Below are positions 29,426-37,030 of a stretch of DNA of 44,779 nt, piece by piece. Below the pieces are notes generated by a model. It was given only the letters and a program-made list of their open reading frames with translations. It made no database searches and was not told the DNA's origin. The stretch lies in contig NZ_JAQVEJ010000005.1 in the NCBI RefSeq assembly GCF_028698005.1, positions 1 through 44,779 of the forward strand, read 5' to 3'. The position numbers and the translations under genes are program-made. This DNA is from Hydrogenophaga sp. GTDB taxonomy: Bacteria; Pseudomonadota; Gammaproteobacteria; Burkholderiales; Burkholderiaceae_C. Within the stretch, counting starts at the first letter, position 1. Each line of letters starts with the position of its first letter.

Positions 29426-29562
29426 GCGCCACGCGGCGGCGGCGCGGCTGGCAGGCCATGGCGTGGCTGGCGGTGGTGCTGGCCCTGCTGGGGACGCTGC
29501 TGCTCTACCGCGACCCGGATTTCGCCGTGCGCCTGGCCGACCAGCTCTGGAGCTGCTTCTGA
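29422..29562 (+). CDS. Predicted 46-aa single-TM protein
   Basis: Derived by hand (below the ORF-track cutoff): MSATRRRRGWQAMAWLAVVLALLGTLLLYRDPDFAVRLADQLWSCF*. ATGA overlap with the MFS stop and TGATG overlap with the next start. Confidence 0.6.
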   Translation: MSATRRRRGWQAMAWLAVVLALLGTLLLYRDPDFAVRLADQLWSCF

Positions 29563-30182
29563 TGAATCCGCCTGCCACAGACACCGTCCGACCACCGTCC
29601 CCACCGCACCCGCCATCGGACTGGGTACGGCGCTGGAGCCACCTGGTCCCCGCCGGTGGTCGCGTGCTCGACGTGGCCTGCGGCACCGGCCGTCACCTGT
29701 ACGGGTTTCACGCGCTGGGCCATCCGGTCACGGGCGTGGACCGCTCACCCGAGGCCATCGCCGCCCTGGGCGAGCTGGCCCGTGCCGGTGCCGAGATCGT
29801 GCAGGCCGACATCGAGAATGGCCCATGGCCGTTCCCGGGCCGCCGCTTCGATGCCGTGGTCGTCACCAACTACCTCTGGCGCCCCCTGTGGCCCACCCTG
29901 CTGGCCAGTGTCGCCCCGGGCGGCGCGCTGCTCTACGAGACCTTCGCCCACGGCAACGCCAGCGTCGGCCGGCCCGCGCGGCCCGAGTTCCTGCTGCAGC
30001 CCGGAGAGCTGCTCGACCTGTGCCGGCCCGCGCTGCGGGTGGTCGCCTTCGAGGACGGCTTCCTGGACGCACCCGCGCGCTTCGTGCAGCGGATCGCCGC
30101 CGTGCGCGAAACGGCGTCCGCTCAGGACATCCTGCCCCGCCACCGCCTGAGTGCACCGCCACCGGCGCAAACCGCTGGTTAG
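29562..30182 (+). CDS. Class I SAM-dependent methyltransferase
   Basis: [38 protein letters not shown]-binding motif I. Confidence 0.9.
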   Translation: MNPPATDTVRPPSPPHPPSDWVRRWSHLVPAGGRVLDVACGTGRHLYGFHALGHPVTGVDRSPEAIAALGELARAGAEIVQADIENGPWPFPGRRFDAVVVTNYLWRPLWPTLLASVAPGGALLYETFAHGNASVGRPARPEFLLQPGELLDLCRPALRVVAFEDGFLDAPARFVQRIAAVRETASAQDILPRHRLSAPPPAQTAG

Positions 30183-30240
30183 AATGGCAGATCACCAGGG
30201 CCACGCCATGCCGCGGCCTTTCCACACACCGACACAGACC

Positions 30241-31128
30241 ATGGACACCATCACCGGCAGCATCGTCGCCCTCGTCACCCCCTTTCAGCCGGACGGCAGT
30301 GTGGACTACGCCACCCTGCGCAAACTGATCGACTGGCACATCGCCGAGGGTACGGACTGCATCTGCGTCGTCGGCACCACGGGCGAATCGCCCACTGTCA
30401 GTGTGGAAGAGCATTGCGAGGTGATCCGGGTGGCGGTCGAACAGGCCGCCAAGCGCGTGCCCATCATGGCCGGCTGTGGTGCCAATGCCACCGCCGAGGC
30501 CATCGAACTGGCCACCTTCGCCCGTGGCGTGGGTGCCGACCTCCAGTTGCAGGTCGTCCCCTACTACAACAAGCCGTCACAGGAAGGGATGTACCAGCAT
30601 TTCAAGGCCATTGCCGAGGCCACGGGCGACCTGCCCATCGTGCTGTACAACGTACCCGGCCGCACCGTGGCCGACATGGCGGTGGACACCGCATTGCGGC
30701 TGGCGCAGGTGCCCGGCATCGTCGGCATCAAGGAGGCCACCGGCAACATCGAGCGTGCCCAGTGGCTGATCCGCGAGGCCCCCGAAGGTTTTGCCATCTA
30801 CTCGGGTGACGACCCCACCGCCGTGGCGCTGATGCTCTGCGGCGGCCAGGGCAACATCAGCGTCACCGCCAACATCGCTCCCCGGCTGATGCACGAGCTG
30901 TGCATGGCTGCCCTGGCCGGCGATGCCAGGCAGGCCATGCAGATCCAGCGCCGCCTCCTGCCGGTGCACAAGCACCTGTTCGTGGAGGCCAACCCCATCC
31001 CCCTGAAGTGGGCCATGGCGCGCATGGGCCTGTGCGGTGCCACGATGCGCCTGCCCATGACCCCCCTGACGCCCTCCCTGGAACCGATCGTGGAACGCGC
31101 CCTCCAACAAAGTGGCCTGATCGACTGA
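30241..31128 (+). CDS. dapA: 4-hydroxy-tetrahydrodipicolinate synthase
   Basis: [54 protein letters not shown]...[21 protein letters not shown]. Confidence 0.98.
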   Translation: MDTITGSIVALVTPFQPDGSVDYATLRKLIDWHIAEGTDCICVVGTTGESPTVSVEEHCEVIRVAVEQAAKRVPIMAGCGANATAEAIELATFARGVGADLQLQVVPYYNKPSQEGMYQHFKAIAEATGDLPIVLYNVPGRTVADMAVDTALRLAQVPGIVGIKEATGNIERAQWLIREAPEGFAIYSGDDPTAVALMLCGGQGNISVTANIAPRLMHELCMAALAGDARQAMQIQRRLLPVHKHLFVEANPIPLKWAMARMGLCGATMRLPMTPLTPSLEPIVERALQQSGLID

Positions 31129-31139
31129 ACACCCGCACC

Positions 31140-32261
31140 ATGCAGCACGCTGACAAAGCCCCCCTTTCCCGACCCGGCCGCTGGATGGCTCTGGCGCTGG
31201 CCGCCGCCCTTGCGTCCGGCTGCACCATCCTGCAGGAAGACAAGATCGACTACAGCTCGGCACAGCGTGGCAACACACTGGAAGTGCCACCCGACCTGAC
31301 CCAGCTCGCCCGCGACTCGCGCTACGCCCTGCCCGGCGAGGCAGCCACCGCCAGCGGCTACCAGGCCACGACGGCCGCCTCGGGGCACGCCGGCGACACT
31401 GCGTTGCAAAAAATCGGCGATGCCCGCATTGAGCGTGCCGGCAACCAACGCTGGCTGGTCGTCGACCGGCCACCCGAGCAACTGTGGGATACCGTCCGCG
31501 CCTTCTGGCAGGACAACGGCTTCGTGCTCGAGATCGACCAGGAAAAAATCGGCATCATGGAAACCGATTGGGCCGAGAATCGCGCCAAGATCCCCCAGGA
31601 CTTCATCCGCAGGACCTTGGGCCGGGTGATTGACAACCTGTACTCCACCGGCGAACGCGACCGTTTCCGCACGCGCTTCGAGCGCAACGCGGCCGGCGGC
31701 ACCGAGATCTACATCTCCCACCGTGGCATGGAAGAGGTTTACACCAGCAGCCAGAAGGAGCGCACCATCTGGCAGCCCCGCGCCTCGGATGTCGAACTGG
31801 AAACGGAATTCCTGCGCCGCCTGATGGTCGCCCTCGGTGGTGCGACCGAAGAGCAGGCCAAGGCCGCCGCCACGGTCGCCGCCGCACCGTCCTCGGTCCA
31901 GCAAACCACCGTCGATGGCACACCAGCCCTGCGGTTTGCCGACAACTTCGACCGCGCCTGGCGCCGCGTCGGTCTCTCGCTGGACCGCACCGGCTTCACG
32001 GTCGAGGACCGTGACCGCAGCGCGGGCATCTACTACGTCCGCTTCGTGGCACCCGACCCGGACCGCAGCAGCAAGCCCGGCCTGTTCTCGCGCCTGTTCG
32101 GTGGCAGCAAGAAGGCCGATGCCTCACCCGAGCGGCAACGCATCGTGGTGCGCAGCAGCGACGAATTGACCACCGTGAGCGTGCAGGATGCCCAAGGCAA
32201 GCCAGACGGTGGCCCGAACGCACAAACGATCATCAAGCTGCTGGCGCAAGACCTGAACTGA
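31140..32261 (+). CDS. bamC: Outer membrane protein assembly factor BamC (lipoprotein)
   Basis: Lipobox ASGCTILQEDKIDYSSAQRGNTLEVPPDLTQL; follows dapA by 11 bp, as in the dapA-bamC arrangement. Confidence 0.94.
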   Translation: MQHADKAPLSRPGRWMALALAAALASGCTILQEDKIDYSSAQRGNTLEVPPDLTQLARDSRYALPGEAATASGYQATTAASGHAGDTALQKIGDARIERAGNQRWLVVDRPPEQLWDTVRAFWQDNGFVLEIDQEKIGIMETDWAENRAKIPQDFIRRTLGRVIDNLYSTGERDRFRTRFERNAAGGTEIYISHRGMEEVYTSSQKERTIWQPRASDVELETEFLRRLMVALGGATEEQAKAAATVAAAPSSVQQTTVDGTPALRFADNFDRAWRRVGLSLDRTGFTVEDRDRSAGIYYVRFVAPDPDRSSKPGLFSRLFGGSKKADASPERQRIVVRSSDELTTVSVQDAQGKPDGGPNAQTIIKLLAQDLN

Positions 32262-32286
32262 CCCAGGCCAGGCCCGGCCCGGCAAC

Positions 32287-32318
32287 AAAAAAAAACCGCT
32301 CCATGGAGCGGTTTTTTT
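32287..32318. terminator. Bidirectional Rho-independent terminator between bamC and the convergent lipoprotein gene
   Basis: AAAAAAAAACCGCTCCATGGAGCGGTTTTTTT: 16-bp palindrome with A-tract and T-tract on both sides. Confidence 0.93.
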
Positions 32319-32348
32319 CAGACCGGCGCCGGCACCAGCGCACGGGCT

Positions 32349-32678
32349 TTACTGGCTGACAGCTTCCTTGGCCGATTCAGCAGCGTCCTTGACGGCGTCG
32401 GCTGCCGCCGCAGCGCCTTCCTTGGCCGCATCCACCGCGCCCTCGGCCGCTTCCTGGACGGCCTCGGTGGCTTCCTTGGCGGCATCGGTCGTGGCATCAG
32501 CCGCTTCCTGAGCGGCCTCAACGGCTGCTTCTGCGCCTTCCTTGGCCGCATCGGTCGCGGCCGCAGCAGCTTCCTGGGCCGCCTCGACAGCGGCAGCAGC
32601 AGGGGCTTCCTCCTTCTGGCCACAGGCGGTGATGGCCATGGCGGCCAGCAGGCTGGCCAGGATGAGGGTCTTGTTCAT
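32349..32678 (-). CDS. Small Ala/Glu-rich lipoprotein with 11-residue repeats
   Basis: MNKTLILASLLAAMAITACGQKEEAPAAAAVEAAQEAAAAATDAAKEGAEAAVEAAQEAADATTDAAKEATE...; lipobox ITAC followed by amphipathic hendecads. Confidence 0.85.
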   Translation of the reverse strand: MNKTLILASLLAAMAITACGQKEEAPAAAAVEAAQEAAAAATDAAKEGAEAAVEAAQEAADATTDAAKEATEAVQEAAEGAVDAAKEGAAAAADAVKDAAESAKEAVSQ

Positions 32679-32715
32679 GGTGATTTCCAATGGATGATGA
32701 AAGTATGTTTTTGGC

Positions 32716-32756
32716 ATTGCACCGGCCCACAACCGGTGTGGCCACGCTGGTGCAAT
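32716..32756 (-). promoter_or_regulatory. Inverted repeat in the leader/promoter of the lipoprotein gene
   Basis: ATTGCACC...GGTGCAAT (8-bp perfect arms) enclosing GGCC...GGCC; ends 38 nt upstream of the ATG at 32678. Confidence 0.5.
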
Positions 32757-32877
32757 TTCATGATCATATAGGGTTATTACTTACAGGGCGAACCCGTACG
32801 TTTTTTTGCGGCTTTTACACGAATCTGTGGCGCGAAGGTTGCATTGATCGGGCACACCAGGCCACGGAGGCGGGTGT

Positions 32878-33381
32878 TTACAGCCCCAGCACGGAGGCAG
32901 GGAAAGAGGGCATTCCGCGCTCCCAGCAGGCATCGATGCGCTCGCGCAACGCCTGGCACCGCCCGATGTCGGCGGTGGCCACCACGACGCAGCGCTCGGG
33001 ATCGATGCGCTCCATGGCCCAGGCCGGCGTCCAGATCGCGCTGGGTGGCACCGGGCAGGCGCGCGCTTCGACAATGTGCGACCAGATGCCCCGCCATTGG
33101 ACCAGTCGGGGGTGCGCCTGGCGCACGGCACGGAAATCGCGCGCCAGCCAGCGCATCGCCCTACCCTGGCCGGCCCAGGCATGCAGCGCCTCCACCACGG
33201 CCCGTTCGCCCAGGGGCCAGTCACTGAAATCCGCGTCGGAGAACACGACCGGGGAGCACTTTTCACGGGCGAGCAAGACCGCCGCCTGACGCACCAGGCC
33301 GGCAAAGGCCTCGCGCCCCTGAAAACGCCCTTCGGGCCACATAGGAACCTCTTCGAACCGGCCCGCCAAGTCGTCGCTCAT
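32878..33381 (-). CDS. Conserved-looking hypothetical protein downstream of the RoxA-like gene
   Basis: MSDDLAGRFEEVPMWPEGRFQGREAFAGLVRQAAVLLAREKCSPVVFSDADFSDWPLGER...; starts 20 bp after the upstream stop, same strand. Confidence 0.75.
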   Translation of the reverse strand: MSDDLAGRFEEVPMWPEGRFQGREAFAGLVRQAAVLLAREKCSPVVFSDADFSDWPLGERAVVEALHAWAGQGRAMRWLARDFRAVRQAHPRLVQWRGIWSHIVEARACPVPPSAIWTPAWAMERIDPERCVVVATADIGRCQALRERIDACWERGMPSFPASVLGL

Positions 33382-33400
33382 CGCCCGCCTCCTTGCCGGC

Positions 33401-34558
33401 TCAACCCACCTCGTCGGCGCGGTGCAACCATCCCGCGTCATGCCAGTCCTGCAGCAACGCCTGCGCCGGGGTGGACGCACGGACCACCCGCGACGCCGGC
33501 AGGCACCGGCGATCCGCCAGCTCGCGCATCAGGCGGGCATCGGCACCACCGGCGCGAAAGCTCTCGCCATTGATGAAGACATGGTGGTCGTCATACATCA
33601 TCCGGGTGCGGCGGTCCAGCCGCACGGCGCCGGCCACCCAGTCCTGGCCCGGCTCATCGAACCAGACCTTCGGTTTGGGCTCGGTCATCACCTCACCCAG
33701 GGCGCAGGCCAGCAGGCGCCTGTCGGCAATGAGCCGGCGCAGGCCATCGGCGGCAAAGTCCTGCAGTGCGGCCGGGATGGCCGCCGGCGTGGATGTCGCC
33801 GACTGGGCCGGATCACGGTACAGCGTCTCGTCGTCGAACTCGTCGGCCATGCGTTGCACCAGCTCGGCGGCCAGTCCGCCGCGTTGCGGCACCCTGAAGC
33901 CGATCGAGCAGGTCATGCACTCACCGCCATCGGCCACGCCATCGTGCGCCCATTCGGGTGGCAGGTAGAGCATGTCCCCCGGCTCCAGCACGTACTCTTC
34001 TTCTGGCTGAAAGTTCGTGAGGATCTTCAGCGGCACATCCGGCTGCAATGACAGGTCTTTCTGGCGCCCGATGCGCCAGCGCCGGCGGCCCTGGATCTGC
34101 AACAGGAACACGTCGTAGCTGTCGAAATGCGGACCGACGCCGCCACCCTCGCTGGCCCAGGAGATCATCACATCGTCCAGCCGTGCATCGGGCACGAAGC
34201 GGAAGCGCTGCATCAGCGCGTGCGCCGCATCCAGGTGCAGATCCACGCCTTGCACCAGCAGTGTCCAGCCCGGGCGCGAGAATGGCGGCATCTGCGAGCG
34301 TTTGAAAGGCCCGTGGCGCAGCTTCCAGCCCTCATCACCGTGCACGATCAGGCGCGACTCGACGTCCTCCTGCGCGGCGAGTTCGAGCAACATCCGGCGG
34401 TCGAACAAGGCCTGTGCATCCGGTTGGGCCTGGCGCACCAGCAGCGGCTTTTTCTGCCAGTGGCGGCGCATGAACTGGGCAGGTGACAGGCCGCCGAACA
34501 GCGGGGTCGGGGAGCGTGTGGCGTCGTCCGCAGGGACGGTACGGGAATGGACAGTCAT
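33401..34558 (-). CDS. JmjC/cupin ribosomal protein (L16-type) arginine hydroxylase, RoxA/YcfD family
   Basis: GLSPAQFMRRHWQKKPLLVRQA...WASEGGGVGPHFDSYDVFLLQIQGRRRWRIG...PGDMLYLPPEWAHDGVA: HxD...H Fe(II)/2OG site in YcfD-like context. Confidence 0.92.
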   Translation of the reverse strand: MTVHSRTVPADDATRSPTPLFGGLSPAQFMRRHWQKKPLLVRQAQPDAQALFDRRMLLELAAQEDVESRLIVHGDEGWKLRHGPFKRSQMPPFSRPGWTLLVQGVDLHLDAAHALMQRFRFVPDARLDDVMISWASEGGGVGPHFDSYDVFLLQIQGRRRWRIGRQKDLSLQPDVPLKILTNFQPEEEYVLEPGDMLYLPPEWAHDGVADGGECMTCSIGFRVPQRGGLAAELVQRMADEFDDETLYRDPAQSATSTPAAIPAALQDFAADGLRRLIADRRLLACALGEVMTEPKPKVWFDEPGQDWVAGAVRLDRRTRMMYDDHHVFINGESFRAGGADARLMRELADRRCLPASRVVRASTPAQALLQDWHDAGWLHRADEVG

Positions 34559-34572
34559 GGGACAATTGTGCG

Positions 34573-35109
34573 ATGAAAATCAGTGAGCAATGCGTGGTGG
34601 GTCTGAGCTGGACCCTCAAGGACACCCTGGGCGAGGTGCTGGACGAGTCCGACGAACCGGTGGAGTTCCTGCTGGGCGGCCAGGACCTGCTGGCCAAAAT
34701 CGAAGAGGCCCTGCAAGGGCACGAGCCCGGAGACCGGGTCGACCTGCACCTGGAGCCGGAGCATGCTTTCGGCGACTACGACGACCGCCTGCTGTTCCTG
34801 GAGCCGCGCCACCTGTTTCCCGAAGCGCTGGAAGAAGGCATGGGCTTCGAGGGACTGCCCGAGGGTTGCAACCCGGCCGCGCCGCGCGACCGCCTGTATT
34901 TCGTCAGCGACATCTACCCCGACCATGTGGTGCTGGACGGCAACCACCCGCTGGCCGGCATCGCGCTGCGCCTGAAGCTGCGGGTGCACAGTGTGCGCGA
35001 GGCCACGCTCGACGAGGTCGGCCGTGGCACCCTGGGCACCGGTTTCTTTCGCATGCAGATCGACCCGGACGAGTCCGCCGGCGACGGCGCACGCCCGACC
35101 CTGCACTGA
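34573..35109 (+). CDS. SlyD-like FKBP peptidyl-prolyl cis-trans isomerase
   Basis: MKISEQCVVGLSWTLKDTLGEVLDESDEPVEFLLGGQDLLAKIEEALQGHEPGDRVDLHLEPEHAFGDYDDRLL, FKBP with IF-domain insertion. Confidence 0.92.
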   Translation: MKISEQCVVGLSWTLKDTLGEVLDESDEPVEFLLGGQDLLAKIEEALQGHEPGDRVDLHLEPEHAFGDYDDRLLFLEPRHLFPEALEEGMGFEGLPEGCNPAAPRDRLYFVSDIYPDHVVLDGNHPLAGIALRLKLRVHSVREATLDEVGRGTLGTGFFRMQIDPDESAGDGARPTLH

Positions 35110-35127
35110 GAACGCCGAGGCTCCCGG

Positions 35128-35577
35128 TCAACCCCGGCCGGTCGAACCATAGCCCCCGGCACCGCGTTCGGTGGCGTGTTCGAAATCGGCGACCACGTTC
35201 AAGCGCGCCTGCACCACCGGCACGATGACCAGTTGCGCGATGCGCTCCATCGGTTCGATGGTGAAGGCCACGTCGCTGCGGTTCCAGGCGCTCACCATGA
35301 GCTGCCCCTGGTAATCGCTGTCGATCAGGCCCACCAGATTGCCCAGCACGATGCCGTGCTTGTGGCCCAGGCCCGAGCGCGGCAGGATCAGGGCCGCATA
35401 GCCCGGATCGGCCAGATGGATCGCCAGCCCCGTGGGCACCAGCTGCCACGCATTGGGTGCCAGCGTCAGTGGCGCTTCCAGGCAGGCCCGCAGATCCAGC
35501 CCGGCACTGCCGGAGGTGGCATACGACGGCATCTGCTCCGCCAGCCGCGGATCGAGCACACGGACATCGAGTTCCAT
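35128..35577 (-). CDS. dut: dUTP diphosphatase
   Basis: [32 protein letters not shown]...[27 protein letters not shown]...[12 protein letters not shown]: all dUTPase motifs present. Confidence 0.98.
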   Translation of the reverse strand: MELDVRVLDPRLAEQMPSYATSGSAGLDLRACLEAPLTLAPNAWQLVPTGLAIHLADPGYAALILPRSGLGHKHGIVLGNLVGLIDSDYQGQLMVSAWNRSDVAFTIEPMERIAQLVIVPVVQARLNVVADFEHATERGAGGYGSTGRG

Positions 35578-35603
35578 AAACAAACAACCCAAGAATCAAC
35601 AGG

Positions 35604-35633
35604 AATGAAAAGGCCCGCTGCAAGCAGCGGGCC
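35604..35633 (-). terminator. Terminator of the TRAP operon (minus strand)
   Basis: GGCCCGCTGC-tt-GCAGCGGGCC followed by TTTTC on the minus strand. Confidence 0.75.
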
Positions 35634-35644
35634 GGCATCCCCAG

Positions 35645-35749
35645 GGCGCCGTGGATCCGGCTTTGCCGGTCCACTGGCGCCGTCCCCCCTCCAAGCGGCG
35701 CAGCCGCGCCAGAGAGGGGGGAAGCCGCGTCAGCGGCGCAGGGGGGAGT
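35645..35749. repeat. Intergenic repeat-like element with nested hairpins
   Basis: GGCGCCGTGGATCCGGC...GCCGGTCCACTGGCGCC imperfect inverted repeat (35645-35681), then CCCCCCTC...GAGAGGGGGG with internal GCGGCgcaGCCGC and GCCGCgtcaGCGGC. Confidence 0.6.
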
Positions 35750-35750
35750 C

Positions 35751-36833
35751 TCAGATCTTCACGCCGTTGACGTACTGGTTGTACGGGAACTCCGAGAAGC
35801 GGTTCCACAGGATCTGGTCGCGCTGGAAGGCGCGCATGTCCTGGTGGATCTTCTTGAACGTGGGCGACTTGGCCTCGTGCTCGGCGAACACCTCCATGCA
35901 GGCCTTGAAGCCGGCGTCGATGACCGCCTTCGGGAACGCCTTGAGCTGGGTCTTGTCGGCCACCAGCTTTTTCAGGGCGATCGGGTTGTAGGTGTCGTAC
36001 TTGGCCGTCATGTCGCTGGCCGCCACGGCCATGGCCGCGTTCAGGATGGCCTTGTTCTCGGCCGACAGGGTGTTGTACTTCTTCAGGTTGACGAAGAATT
36101 CGAGGTCGGCACCACCTTCCCACCAGCCGGGGTAGTAGTAGTACGGCGCCACCTTGTTGAAGCCGAGCTTCTGGTCGTCGTGGGGGCCGACGAATTCGAC
36201 CGCGTCCAGCGTGCCCTTTTCCAGCGCCTGGTACACGTCGCCCGCGGGCAGGTTCTGCGACACCACGCCCAGCTTGGCCATGGCTTCGCCGAACACGCCA
36301 CCGCCCATGCGCATCTTCAGGCCCTTGAGGTCATTGGCGGTCTTGATTTCCTTGCGGTACCAGCCGCCCATCTGCGTGCCGGTGTTACCGGCGCTGCGGG
36401 CCATGAAGTTGTACTGGGCGAAGAAGTCGTCGAGCAGCTTGCCACCGTTGCCATGCTTGCGCCAGGCCGCGTTCTGGCGGGCCGTCAGCCCGAAGGGCAC
36501 GGCGCAACTGAACGCAAAAGACGGATCCTTGCCGGTGAAGTAGTAGGCAGCCGTCAGGGCCATCTCGATGTTGTCGCCCTCCAGCGCGTCGACCACACCG
36601 AAGGCGGGCATCAGCTCGCCCGCGGGGTGCACGGAGACCTCGAACTTGCCGCCCGACAGTGCCTTGACGGTTTCGGACATTTTTTCGGCGCTGCCGAAGA
36701 TGGTGTCCAGCGAGCGGGGAAAGCTGGCGGCCAGGCGCCAGCGCACAGTGGCCTGGGCGTGCACGGCAGGGGCCACACCGGCGGCCAGCACACCGGCCAA
36801 GCCGGCACTTTTCACGATTGAACGACGATCCAT
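35751..36833 (-). CDS. TRAP transporter substrate-binding protein (DctP/TakP-like)
   Basis: Tat/Sec-like signal MDRRSIVKSAGLAGVLAAGVAPAVHAQ; WRLAASFPRSLDTIFGSAEKMSETVKALSGGKFEVSVHPAGELMPAFGVVDA. Confidence 0.94.
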   Translation of the reverse strand: MDRRSIVKSAGLAGVLAAGVAPAVHAQATVRWRLAASFPRSLDTIFGSAEKMSETVKALSGGKFEVSVHPAGELMPAFGVVDALEGDNIEMALTAAYYFTGKDPSFAFSCAVPFGLTARQNAAWRKHGNGGKLLDDFFAQYNFMARSAGNTGTQMGGWYRKEIKTANDLKGLKMRMGGGVFGEAMAKLGVVSQNLPAGDVYQALEKGTLDAVEFVGPHDDQKLGFNKVAPYYYYPGWWEGGADLEFFVNLKKYNTLSAENKAILNAAMAVAASDMTAKYDTYNPIALKKLVADKTQLKAFPKAVIDAGFKACMEVFAEHEAKSPTFKKIHQDMRAFQRDQILWNRFSEFPYNQYVNGVKI

Positions 36834-37030
36834 TGAGATTGCTCCAGGATTTGTTTGGATGGAAAAGCCTCGCCTTATGGGCGATGCCCGGACTGAGAGT
36901 CGCCCCTGATTTTAGGGACATTTGCCGGCCGCCATGGACCGGTGTCGCGAGGGTTTTCCCTCGACGGCATGAGGTGTGTCATGCAGCACGCCCCTGCACC
37001 ACGGCAGCCGCGGACCACGGGTGTCCGGCA

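Noticed and set aside
32287-32318. Possible CRISPR-like or mobile palindrome at the A/T-flanked 16-bp inverted repeat
   Set aside because: Single copy with A- and T-tracts between convergent genes; best explained as a bidirectional terminator.
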